DNA of 32,094 nucleotides from Clostridia bacterium (GTDB lineage Bacteria > Bacillota > Clostridia > Oscillospirales > CAG-272), in the NCBI GenBank assembly GCA_017481495.1, contig JAFUPC010000014.1, positions 1 through 32,094 on the forward strand, written 5' to 3'. Made by a program: the position numbers and the translations under genes. The notes below the pieces were generated by a model. The model saw only the letters and a list, made by a program, of their open reading frames with translations, did not search any database and was not told where the DNA came from. This document shows, one piece after another, positions 8,630 to 15,566 of the stretch. Numbering within the stretch: the stretch's first letter is position 1; the number at the start of each line of letters is the position of its first letter.

Positions 8630-9699
8630 ACAGAACAGTCATCCTTTTGCAATACATCATATATGATTTTTCCAATATCATTGATATTTACTGTAACTGG
8701 GATTTCAAGAATACAACATTGTGTTTTTCTGAAGTTTTCAAACATAATATGATTCATTTGACTGAAAATTTCATCATAACGAAACAGACCGCATCCACAC
8801 ATCTGATATACATCATTAAGTTTTGATGCAAATATTTCACAAGATGTTACGGAAACCGCTTTGGAAACGATGATTTGTACTTCTGCATCAGTTAAAATTA
8901 AATTTTCTTTTCTGGTTCTTTCCAACCAAACTGTTTTTTGGGGTATTCCACCTGCAGACAACTGCACCGCTGAAAACAAATCATACGGCGATATGCGGAC
9001 AGACTGCGGATTATGCTTACGAATATATGCCAATACTCCCGGGAAAGGACGCAAAATACGCTTGACTGTCGGTATCATTTTACTCATCAAATTACTGACA
9101 GCAATATTTTTGACTGTATGACTTTTACCGGATTGAAACACTTCCGGAAACAATTTCCGGTGATAAGGGTAAATCACAAACGGTTTCAAAAAAGAGGCAG
9201 CAGATGTATCATCAATAATAATCAAATCATCACCAAGAAGTCTCCAGTCATGATTTCGTACAAACTCACATACCGTTGCAGTTTTACCGACACCACCCCA
9301 GGATGGCATTAAATATACTTTCCCATCTTTTTCAACACCGGCACCATGAATCATCGTATAACCGCAAAGAAGCAAAGAAATTTCAAGGAGAATAACCAAC
9401 CACTCATTACATTCCTGTGATACCGTCAGAGAAATACGCTTTTCGTCGGTTCTTTCTATTTTGGCACCGTATGCAAGATCAATATACAAATTATCTCCAA
9501 TATACGTCTGATCCCCGATCCACCGTGCATTTTCCGTTGATATTTTCTTTACATAATGGACTTCAATGAAAGCTTTACACTGATTGTACATTTCTACGGT
9601 TCTATCTGCCAGATATTTATGGAAAAACAGTGTTTCCGTCCATGGATATTGATCATCCACGCAGATGCCTACCAATTTATTGATCGAATAATAATTCAT
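8617..9699 (-). CDS. HPr-kinase/phosphorylase-like P-loop protein in polysaccharide operon
   Basis: This 360-residue protein carries a Walker A-type loop, SWGGVGKT, at residues 133-140. It is preceded by MIHGAGVEKDGKVYLMP and followed by RLLGDDLIIID (residues 153-163). This arrangement matches the C-terminal catalytic domain of HPr kinase/phosphorylase and the broader HprK-related kinases that act on small molecules or accompany peptide and glycan clusters. The N-terminal 110 residues do not resemble the DRTGG-like N-domain of true HprK. The HprK loop GxSGxGKS is altered (S first, G in third place). The start overlaps the previous stop by 1 nt (TAATG), so it is part of the operon. A sugar or serine/threonine kinase acting on a repeat-unit component is possible. 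The function is unproven. Confidence 0.7.
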   Translation of the reverse strand: MNYYSINKLVGICVDDQYPWTETLFFHKYLADRTVEMYNQCKAFIEVHYVKKISTENARWIGDQTYIGDNLYIDLAYGAKIERTDEKRISLTVSQECNEWLVILLEISLLLCGYTMIHGAGVEKDGKVYLMPSWGGVGKTATVCEFVRNHDWRLLGDDLIIIDDTSAASFLKPFVIYPYHRKLFPEVFQSGKSHTVKNIAVSNLMSKMIPTVKRILRPFPGVLAYIRKHNPQSVRISPYDLFSAVQLSAGGIPQKTVWLERTRKENLILTDAEVQIIVSKAVSVTSCEIFASKLNDVYQMCGCGLFRYDEIFSQMNHIMFENFRKTQCCILEIPVTVNINDIGKIIYDVLQKDDCSVCPH

Positions 9700-10814
9700 T
9701 ATATCTCATCCAGTTTGTTAATTGTTTGTTTAATAACAATTTCTTTTCGATATACCGCTTCCATCCGCTCCCGCCCCGCAAGGCCGAACGCGATGCGTTC
9801 TTCGTGCGACAGCAAGCAAAAGCGTTTCATTGCTTCGTAAAGGGACTCTGTGTTCCCGGGTTCGCACAGGAAACCGCTTATGTTTTCTTCGACGGCTTCC
9901 ATACAGCCGTGGATGCGGCTGGTGATGAGCGGTCTGCCCGAAGATGCCGCTTCCAGCAGGACATTTGACATTCCCTCGTGATAACTCGGCAGTACAACAC
10001 AATGCGCCATTTCATAAAACGGCTTTACATCCTGCTGATACCCATGAAATACGATGATGCCGTCGTTCTGCAATCTCTCAATTTTTTGTTGGTAGGATTC
10101 CTCAAACATTCCGACCACGTCCAGAATCACGTCGTCACCGTATTCTTTTTTCAGCCGCATCATGGCACAAAACAGCTCGTCCACGCCCTTTTCTTTCATG
10201 ATGCGTCCGACGAACAGGAAATGCACCGGCTTTTCCGGGGGATACTGCAACAGCGGATACTCGTCGGTGTCGATTCCGGCACCCTTCAGAACCTGTGTTT
10301 TTTCTTTTTTCACCACACCGGCGTTCACAAGTACCTCGCGGTTGCCCTCATTTTCAAAAAAGACGACTTTGGCTTTTGCCAGTCCTGCTTTATACATGGT
10401 GAAGACCAGTTTTTGCAGGATTCCGCCGCCCTCGATGGCAGAGCCAAGACCGGTGATATTTGCGGCAAACGGAATTTTAGCCATCCGGCAGGCAAGTCCG
10501 CCGTAGATGTTCGGCTTGATGGTATAGGAAATCACCAGATCGGGCTGGATCTCTTTCAGAATCCTGCAGTACTTACGGTACAGGCTGATGTCACGAACCG
10601 GATTCATGCCGCGGCGGTCAAGCGTGGTTTCGATATACCGGCAGCCGATTTTTTCAAGTTCCGGGACGAGATCGCCCCTGGGAAGCGAAATGAAGACCTC
10701 GTTTTCTCCCCTCAGAAGTTCCTCTAAAAGTGCTCTGCGGAATTTATACAGACCGATGTCGAAATTTGCCAGAACAAGGATCCTTTTATTGACGATGCGC
10801 CGGGACTCCGACAT
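9699..10814 (-). CDS. Glycosyltransferase family 4, PglA/EpsD-like
   Basis: This 371-residue protein contains VISYTIKPNIYGGLACRMA, then AANITGLGSAIEGGG, the NxTGLG signature of the PglA-like GT4 group that acts on undecaprenyl-diphospho-N,N'-diacetylbacillosamine or similar acceptors. The C-terminal half has GRIMKEKGVDEL, DVVGMFEE and HEGMSNVLLEA (E-x7-E). The longest frame reaches 10859, but the ATG at 10814 has a GGAGAG ribosome binding site and removes 15 doubtful residues. It overlaps the acetyltransferase gene by 29 nt. Position after PglE-, PglC- and PglD-like genes suggests it adds the second sugar. Only the last 20 or so codons are AT-rich, marking a second compositional boundary. Confidence 0.88.
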   Translation of the reverse strand: MSESRRIVNKRILVLANFDIGLYKFRRALLEELLRGENEVFISLPRGDLVPELEKIGCRYIETTLDRRGMNPVRDISLYRKYCRILKEIQPDLVISYTIKPNIYGGLACRMAKIPFAANITGLGSAIEGGGILQKLVFTMYKAGLAKAKVVFFENEGNREVLVNAGVVKKEKTQVLKGAGIDTDEYPLLQYPPEKPVHFLFVGRIMKEKGVDELFCAMMRLKKEYGDDVILDVVGMFEESYQQKIERLQNDGIIVFHGYQQDVKPFYEMAHCVVLPSYHEGMSNVLLEAASSGRPLITSRIHGCMEAVEENISGFLCEPGNTESLYEAMKRFCLLSHEERIAFGLAGRERMEAVYRKEIVIKQTINKLDEI

Positions 10815-11391
10815 AGATTCCACTCTCCGTAATATTTTTGACGACCACAGCACCCGCACCGACGGTCGTTCCGCCGCAGACTGTGATATTGTTTCTTACC
10901 GCCGCGCCAATGCCGACATGGGTTCCCTCCCCGATGTGTACGGTTCCGCCGAGTGCGGCGGCGGGGGAAATATGCACATAATCCTCGATCCGGTCATCGT
11001 GCTCTATGATCGCGCCTGTGTTGATGATGCAATGCTTTCCGACGGATGCACCTGCATTGACAACTGCCATCGGCAGAATGACACTTCCCGCACCGATTCG
11101 GGCATACCGGGACACCACTGCACGGGGATGAATCGCCGTATACCATGTGACGTTCAGAACTTGCGCGAATTGTTTTCGGATGTTGTTGTTTCCGATGGCG
11201 ATGAGAAACGGGTGATTCCTGTATTTTTCAAAATCCGTCGTTTTTCCGAGAACCGGGAAGCCGAGAACCGTATCGTTTGTGCTTAAATTGTCGTCGAGAA
11301 TGCCGAAAACAGTATCCCCTGCCGCGCAGATACAGTCCATGACGACCTTTGCATGACCGCCGCCGCCAATGACAATGACCTCATCCAACAT
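10786..11391 (-). CDS. NeuD/PglD-like sugar O/N-acetyltransferase
   Basis: This 201-residue protein has the two-part NeuD/PglD fold. The N-terminal Rossmann-like domain starts LDEVIVIGGGGHAKVVMD, and the PglD_N-type loop GILDDN follows. The C-terminal left-handed beta helix is built from hexapeptide repeats from about residue 95, with HPRAVVSRYARIGAGSVI, INTGAIIEHDDRIEDY, HISPAAALGG and GAGAVVVKNI. The IEHD histidine (near residue 135) corresponds to the catalytic base of PglD. In PglD and EpsM, acetyl-CoA is used to acetylate the 4-amino group of a UDP-4-amino-4,6-dideoxy sugar. The neighbouring aminotransferase and sugar transferase support that role here. Confidence 0.85.
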   Translation of the reverse strand: MLDEVIVIGGGGHAKVVMDCICAAGDTVFGILDDNLSTNDTVLGFPVLGKTTDFEKYRNHPFLIAIGNNNIRKQFAQVLNVTWYTAIHPRAVVSRYARIGAGSVILPMAVVNAGASVGKHCIINTGAIIEHDDRIEDYVHISPAAALGGTVHIGEGTHVGIGAAVRNNITVCGGTTVGAGAVVVKNITESGIYVGVPAHRQ

Positions 11392-12031
11392 GAAGCTGTT
11401 CCCTTTCTTTTATCGCACTTCCCGTAAATTCTTCCATTGTCGCCGCCGTTTCTGATGAAATTCCTTCCTTTATCAGCACACACCGCACGGTCATATGGAT
11501 GATTTTCGCATCTGTCATAAAGCTGATATGCTCCGTATACCACACATCATGCGCAAACCGTTCTTCCCACGAAAGCAGATTCCGCCCATGCACCTGCGCC
11601 CATCCGGTCAGACCGGGACGGACATCGTGGCGGTGTTTCTGTTCCTCATTATATAAAGGAAGATATTTCACCAGCAGCGGACGGGGTCCCACAATGGACA
11701 TATCTCCGTTAAAAATATTCAACAATTCCGGCAGTTCATCAAGAGACAGCGCGCGAAGTTTTCTGCCAAACGGAGTCAGCCGTTCCTCGTCGGACAAAAG
11801 CTTTCCGTCCTTTTCCGTGTTCAGCATGGTGCGGAACTTGTACAACTTGAAAATCTCTTCGTCCTTGCCGGGGCGTTCCTGACAGAAGAGTACCGGGGAG
11901 CCGAGCTTGATCTTAACCAGAATTGCCACGATCAGGAGAACCGGAGAAAGTACGATCAGCGCAAGACCTGACAGGAGAATATCGAGCAGCCGCTTTATGT
12001 ATTTTTCGTAAAAGGTCGGTTGATGTTTCAT
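11381..12031 (-). CDS. Initiating sugar-1-phosphate transferase, PglC/EpsL-like
   Basis: This 216-residue protein has one N-terminal membrane segment (LLDILLSGLALIVLSPVLLI, about residues 13-32). The bacterial sugar transferase domain follows, with LYKFRTM, LSLDELPELLNIFNGDMSIV (which carries the D-E catalytic pair), GPRP and VRPGLTGWAQVHGR. Its short length fits the monotopic PglC type, which lacks the four extra membrane helices of WbaP-like enzymes. The reaction is transfer of a sugar phosphate from a UDP-sugar to undecaprenyl phosphate, starting repeat-unit synthesis. The start at 12031 gives an ATGA overlap with the aminotransferase stop, and the longer frame to 12067 is not needed. Confidence 0.9.
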   Translation of the reverse strand: MKHQPTFYEKYIKRLLDILLSGLALIVLSPVLLIVAILVKIKLGSPVLFCQERPGKDEEIFKLYKFRTMLNTEKDGKLLSDEERLTPFGRKLRALSLDELPELLNIFNGDMSIVGPRPLLVKYLPLYNEEQKHRHDVRPGLTGWAQVHGRNLLSWEERFAHDVWYTEHISFMTDAKIIHMTVRCVLIKEGISSETAATMEEFTGSAIKEREQLHVG

Positions 12032-13161
12032 TCGGATTCCTTGAACAGTTTCTTTATGACATTGCACACGCGGTCGACGTCGTCTGGGGTCATTTTGGTA
12101 TCACTTGGCAGACACACGCCCCGTTGGAACAAGTCATCTGAAACCGCGCGCTTCTCCACCGTGACAAGCTTTGCATCCGCGAACACCGGCTGTGCGTGCA
12201 TCGGCTTCCAGAGATGCCGGCCCTCGATGTTTTCCTTTGCCAGCGCATTGATCAGTTCTGTCGGTGTAACATGGGAATCTTCATGGATTAAAACCGAAGT
12301 CAGCCAGAAATTGGATGTGCTTCCCTGCTGTTCCGCTTGAAATGTGAGCGGACAGGCTTGCAGATTTTCCATATACCGCTTGTGAATGGCGCGTTTCTGC
12401 GCAATGCGCTGCCCTAACACCTGCATCTGACCGCGGCCGATTCCAGCGCTGATGTTGCTCATGCGGTAATTGTATCCGATTTCCTCGTGCTGGTACCACG
12501 GGAACGGTTCTCTGGCCTGTGTTGCGAGCTTCAAGGCGTGCTTTGCATCGGCTTCGTCTTTACACAGAAGCATCCCGCCGCCGGAGGTCGTGATGATCTT
12601 GTTTCCGTTGAACGACAGAACGCCGTACTGCCCGATGGTTCCGCATTTTCTCCCGCAAGATTCACTGCCGAGCGCTTCCGCGGCATCCTCGATCAGTGGG
12701 ATCTTATATGTATCACAGATTTCGCAGATGGTTTCCAGCTTTGCGGGATTTCCGTAAAGATGAACAACAATCACGGCTTTCGGAATACCGTATCGGTCGA
12801 TTGCTTTCTGCAATGCCGCCGGGTCCATATTCCAAGTATCCTGCTCACTGTCGATGAAAACCGGCTCCGCGCCGACATAAGTGATCGGATTCGCCGATGC
12901 GGAGAACGTCAGATCCTGACAGAATACCCTGTCGCCTTTTCCAACACCTGCACAGATGAGAGATAAGTGCAGTGCAGCGGTTCCGGCGGACAGTGCAACG
13001 ATATTTTCCGCTCCGGTATACGCTTTCATCGCGGTTTCAAATTCATTGACATTTTCGCCCAGCGGTGCAATCCAATTTTTCCGGAATGCATCGTGGATAT
13101 AGTCAAGCTCCCAGCCGTCATCGGACATATGGGGACTTGACAGAAATATGTGGTCGGTCAT
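12028..13161 (-). CDS. DegT/DnrJ/EryC1/StrS aminotransferase, PglE/EpsN-like
   Basis: This is a 377-residue PLP-dependent sugar aminotransferase. IEDAAEALGS supplies the PLP-binding aspartate (D159), and VLSFNGNKIITTSGGG supplies the Schiff-base lysine (K188). The opening IFLSSPHMSDDGWELDYI resembles the PglE/EpsN group that transaminates UDP-4-keto-6-deoxy-GlcNAc. The ATG at 13161 has GGAAGTG about 10 nt upstream. The ATGs at 13182 and 13185 have no ribosome binding site, so I reject the longer form. It is the first gene of the operon. The keto-sugar substrate requires a 4,6-dehydratase, which is not visible in this window. Confidence 0.88.
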   Translation of the reverse strand: MTDHIFLSSPHMSDDGWELDYIHDAFRKNWIAPLGENVNEFETAMKAYTGAENIVALSAGTAALHLSLICAGVGKGDRVFCQDLTFSASANPITYVGAEPVFIDSEQDTWNMDPAALQKAIDRYGIPKAVIVVHLYGNPAKLETICEICDTYKIPLIEDAAEALGSESCGRKCGTIGQYGVLSFNGNKIITTSGGGMLLCKDEADAKHALKLATQAREPFPWYQHEEIGYNYRMSNISAGIGRGQMQVLGQRIAQKRAIHKRYMENLQACPLTFQAEQQGSTSNFWLTSVLIHEDSHVTPTELINALAKENIEGRHLWKPMHAQPVFADAKLVTVEKRAVSDDLFQRGVCLPSDTKMTPDDVDRVCNVIKKLFKESE

Positions 13162-13191
13162 TCTATTGACACTTCCATTCATCAAAGATTG

Positions 13192-13287
13192 ACATCGGAA
13201 TGTTCCATAAATTCCCGATGTTGTGATGCTGTATTTCCCTCTGCGGTTCCGTCATATTTGTGCAATTTTCAGGTGTTCACCGCAGGG
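13192..13287 (-). promoter_or_regulatory. Structured leader of the polysaccharide operon
   Basis: The untranslated leader between the predicted transcription start (about 13309) and the first ATG (13161) can form two stems. One pairs 13192-13201 (ACATCGGAAT) with 13211-13221, with one bulged base. The other is a longer-range stem pairing 13237-13247 with 13279-13287 (ACCGCAGGG). Neither is followed by a U-tract on the minus strand, so they are not ordinary terminators. Leaders of long polysaccharide operons in Firmicutes can carry antitermination elements (LoaP targets, EAR-type elements). Whether this is one cannot be judged from a single sequence. Confidence 0.4.
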
Positions 13288-13315
13288 CATCTATATATAT
13301 AATTATCCATATGAT

Positions 13316-13344
13316 ATTATAGCACAAAACCGATTTTTTGTCAA
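13316..13344 (-). promoter_or_regulatory. Sigma-A promoter of the polysaccharide operon
   Basis: Read on the minus strand, TTGACA (13344-13339) and TATAAT (13321-13316) are separated by 17 nt, a perfect consensus. It lies upstream of the aminotransferase gene, and no other comparably strong promoter was noticed inside the cluster, so it is likely to drive the whole operon. Confidence 0.85.
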
Positions 13345-13428
13345 CATTTCAAAGTCACAAAAGGTGCAGGAATTATTCTGATGCAGGTGATTTTTGTTCC
13401 TTTTTATAAAATTTATCCGGATGATCTC

Positions 13429-13457
13429 TTGACTTTTTATGTGAAATCTGGTATACT
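13429..13457 (+). promoter_or_regulatory. Sigma-A promoter of the solute-binding protein gene
   Basis: TTGACT (13429-13434), a 17-nt spacer and TATACT (13452-13457) precede the lipoprotein gene. The expected transcription start is near 13464. This rules out the longer reading frame that begins at 13381, upstream of the promoter. Confidence 0.8.
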
Positions 13458-13477
13458 ATGTGTATCTTTTATGAACA

Positions 13478-13500
13478 ATATGGTTTTTTTAAAACCATAT
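13478..13500 (+). promoter_or_regulatory. Perfect 10-bp palindrome adjoining the ribosome binding site
   Basis: ATATGGTTTT, a TTT loop and AAAACCATAT form a perfect inverted repeat that ends directly at the ribosome binding site (CGGAGG, 13501-13506). It lies about 15-37 nt after the predicted transcription start. It could be a repressor operator or an RNA hairpin that modulates initiation or message stability. Confidence 0.6.
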
Positions 13501-13512
13501 CGGAGGTACATT

Positions 13513-14997
13513 ATGAAAAACAAGAAAACAGCACTCATGTTTCTTCTGGCCGTTGTCCTGCTGGCTGCGGGCATGACCGCCTGCGGCGGGGACGGAGATG
13601 CCGCAAACGACACGGAAAATGCCGGCACGCAGGCGGAGACTACCGTGGAGACCGAACCGCTTGACGAGCTGGAAGCCCGCAAGCTGGTGGATGACGGTAT
13701 GGGAACGAAAGATTTCGGCGGCGAAGATTTCCGTATCCTCACATCTGACGGCGGTACCGGCTATCTGTATGTCGAAGAGACCACTGGCGACATTGTCGAT
13801 GATGCCATCTGGACACGCAATACGAATGTGGAAGAACGCTTCAATGTCAATATCAATGTCATTTACGATGCTTCCTATTCCGATTCCTCCAAATACCTGA
13901 CCAATCTCATCAGTGCAGGTGAGGATGCCATTGATCTCGTCTGTATGCAGGTCGTTGAAATGGGTATGCTTGCACTTTCTGATTATTACATGAACTGGTA
14001 TGACATTCCCAATATCAATTTTGAGCAGCCCTGGTGGTCCGATTCCACGATTGACTGCCTGACTTATGCCGGTGTCTGCCCGATAGCGATCGGCGATATG
14101 GTCATTTCCGCAATGTCCGGTACTTACTGTGTCTACTACAACAAGTCCCTTGCAGCAAATTATGATCTTCCGAATATGTACGATGTTGTCAATGAAGGTA
14201 AATGGACACTCGATTATCTCATCGGGATCACCAAGGGAATCTACGCCGACCTGAACCAGAACGGTACTGCCGATGCAGAAGACCTTTATGGTTATTCCTC
14301 CGATGCCCGTTCCAACATGGACGCTTTTCTCTGGGCCTTTGACAACCCCATCTTCACAAAGAAAGGAGACGAGCTGGTCTACACTTACAAGACTGAAAAG
14401 CTCAATGAGATCGTAACCAAGCTTGTCGATACGTTCTCACAGTATGAAGGCATCTCCACCGACTTCACCGGCGGATTCAACTACTCCATCAACCTGTTCT
14501 CCGAATCCCGTTCCGTGTTCTCCAACGGTACCGTCGGTGCATCCCTGTGGGCAACCTCCGACCTGGATGACGATATGGGCTTCCTGCCGTATCCGAAGTG
14601 GGAAGAAGCACAGAGCAGCTACTACACGATGGTCGATGGCAGCCACCAGGCACTCGCAGTTCCCGTCACGGCAAGCAATCTGGAGATGATCGGTACCGTC
14701 ACAGAAGCGATGAATGCGGAATCCTGGAAGCTCATTGTTCCCGCATACTATGACACCGCGCTTAAAGTCAAAGCGACCCGTGATGAAGAATCCATTGCGA
14801 TGCTGGATCTGATCATGGCAAGCCGCAAGTTCGACTTCGGCTACATCTATGACAGCTGGGAAGGCTCCTCTTTCATTCTGGAAAAGCTGGTGCGCGAAAA
14901 GAACACCAACTTTGAATCCTATTACGCAAAGCAGGAAAAGAGCATCACCGCACACTACGATTCTGTCATCGAATACTTCGCAAATTACGAGGGCTGA
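13513..14997 (+). CDS. Extracellular solute-binding lipoprotein (ABC transporter type), orphan
   Basis: This 494-residue protein has a lipoprotein signal: KNKK, a hydrophobic core, then the lipobox MTAC with the lipidated cysteine at residue 24. An acidic, threonine-rich linker (about residues 25-55) leads to a family 1-like solute-binding fold. A segment DLNQNGTADAED resembles a calcium-binding EF-hand or dockerin-type loop. The start at 13513 has a strong site (CGGAGGTACATT ATG) and lies downstream of the promoter. Such proteins capture sugars or oligosaccharides at the cell surface for ABC import, but no permease or ATPase gene flanks it, so its partner must be elsewhere. The GH38 mannosidase nearby makes a glycan ligand plausible but unproven. 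Confidence 0.8.
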   Translation: MKNKKTALMFLLAVVLLAAGMTACGGDGDAANDTENAGTQAETTVETEPLDELEARKLVDDGMGTKDFGGEDFRILTSDGGTGYLYVEETTGDIVDDAIWTRNTNVEERFNVNINVIYDASYSDSSKYLTNLISAGEDAIDLVCMQVVEMGMLALSDYYMNWYDIPNINFEQPWWSDSTIDCLTYAGVCPIAIGDMVISAMSGTYCVYYNKSLAANYDLPNMYDVVNEGKWTLDYLIGITKGIYADLNQNGTADAEDLYGYSSDARSNMDAFLWAFDNPIFTKKGDELVYTYKTEKLNEIVTKLVDTFSQYEGISTDFTGGFNYSINLFSESRSVFSNGTVGASLWATSDLDDDMGFLPYPKWEEAQSSYYTMVDGSHQALAVPVTASNLEMIGTVTEAMNAESWKLIVPAYYDTALKVKATRDEESIAMLDLIMASRKFDFGYIYDSWEGSSFILEKLVREKNTNFESYYAKQEKSITAHYDSVIEYFANYEG

Positions 14998-15021
14998 TTT
15001 TCCTCCGCAGCAATTTCACAG

Positions 15022-15059
15022 ATACCGTTTTCCGTTTTCCAGGAAGACGGTATTTTTTT
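15022..15059 (+). terminator. Rho-independent terminator after the solute-binding protein gene
   Basis: ATACCGT (15022-15028) pairs with ACGGTAT (15047-15053), with an inner TTCC/GGAA pairing, and is followed by seven T. It starts 25 nt after the stop codon. Confidence 0.85.
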
Positions 15060-15117
15060 CGGAAATTTTGAAAATTTCGGAATTTCGGAAATTCACGGAT
15101 TTTTTTATTCCGACCAC

Positions 15118-15146
15118 TTGACAATCCTTTCGTTTTATGGTATACT
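15118..15146 (+). promoter_or_regulatory. Sigma-A promoter of the DUF2325-DUF3793 operon
   Basis: TTGACA (15118-15123), a 17-nt spacer and TATACT (15141-15146) form a near-consensus promoter. Transcription should begin near 15153, just before the first palindrome. Confidence 0.85.
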
Positions 15147-15156
15147 TATATCGAGA

Positions 15157-15205
15157 GTTAGCGAAGGCTAACTTTTATCAAGAACGAGAGTTAGCGTATG
15201 CTAAC
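15157..15205 (+). promoter_or_regulatory. Two tandem GTTAGC-N4-GCTAAC palindromes (probable operators)
   Basis: GTTAGC-GAAG-GCTAAC lies at 15157-15172 and GTTAGC-GTAT-GCTAAC at 15190-15205. Both are preceded by CGAGA, and their centres are 33 bp apart, about three helical turns. They sit from about +4 to +53 relative to the predicted start, where a bound dimer would block transcription. The half-sites GTTAG/CTAAC resemble those of DtxR/IdeR/MntR-type metal-dependent repressors, but with a different centre. The regulator is therefore a hypothesis. Confidence 0.7.
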
Positions 15206-15245
15206 AACTACATAACAAGTCCATGAATCAAAAGGAGATGAACGC

Positions 15246-15521
15246 ATGAGCGTCGTAATCGTAGGAGGAAATGAATGTATGACCCGTCAGTACAAGAATC
15301 TGTGCGGCGAATACAACTGCAAAGCAAAGGTATACCCGAAAATGAACAACGGACTGCGGGACATCGGTTCCCCGGATCTGCTGATTCTGTTCACCAACAC
15401 CGTATCGCATAAAATGGTGCATCTGGTTCTCGGAGCCAAAGCGGAAAAGACCCGCGTCGCCCGTTCCCACAGCAGTTCCATCGCGGCGCTGCGCGGGATT
15501 CTGGACGAACACGTTGGCTGA
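15246..15521 (+). CDS. DUF2325 domain-containing protein
   Basis: This 91-residue protein begins MSVVIVGGNECMTRQYKNLC and contains LLILFTNTVSHKMVH and RSHSSSIAALRGIL, the typical layout of DUF2325: a small Rossmann-like domain opening VVIVGG, with conserved H and S residues near the end. The ribosome binding site is AAAGGAGATGAACGC before the ATG. No enzymatic function is established for this family. It is co-transcribed with the DUF3793 gene 46 nt downstream and controlled by a promoter with two palindromes. In Clostridia, such genes often sit with flavodoxin and ferrous-iron transport genes, so a metal- or redox-responsive role is reasonable but inferred. Confidence 0.85.
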   Translation: MSVVIVGGNECMTRQYKNLCGEYNCKAKVYPKMNNGLRDIGSPDLLILFTNTVSHKMVHLVLGAKAEKTRVARSHSSSIAALRGILDEHVG

Positions 15522-15566
15522 TGTGCCGCGGCACCAAAAAATCCATCGGAAACGGAGGTCACCGTC

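Noticed and set aside
13192..13221. Terminator in the polysaccharide operon leader
   Set aside because: The stem is good, but no U-run follows on the minus strand.
13381..13512. N-terminal extension of the solute-binding protein
   Set aside because: It would begin upstream of the promoter. The inner ATG at 13513 has an ideal ribosome binding site and starts a proper lipoprotein signal.
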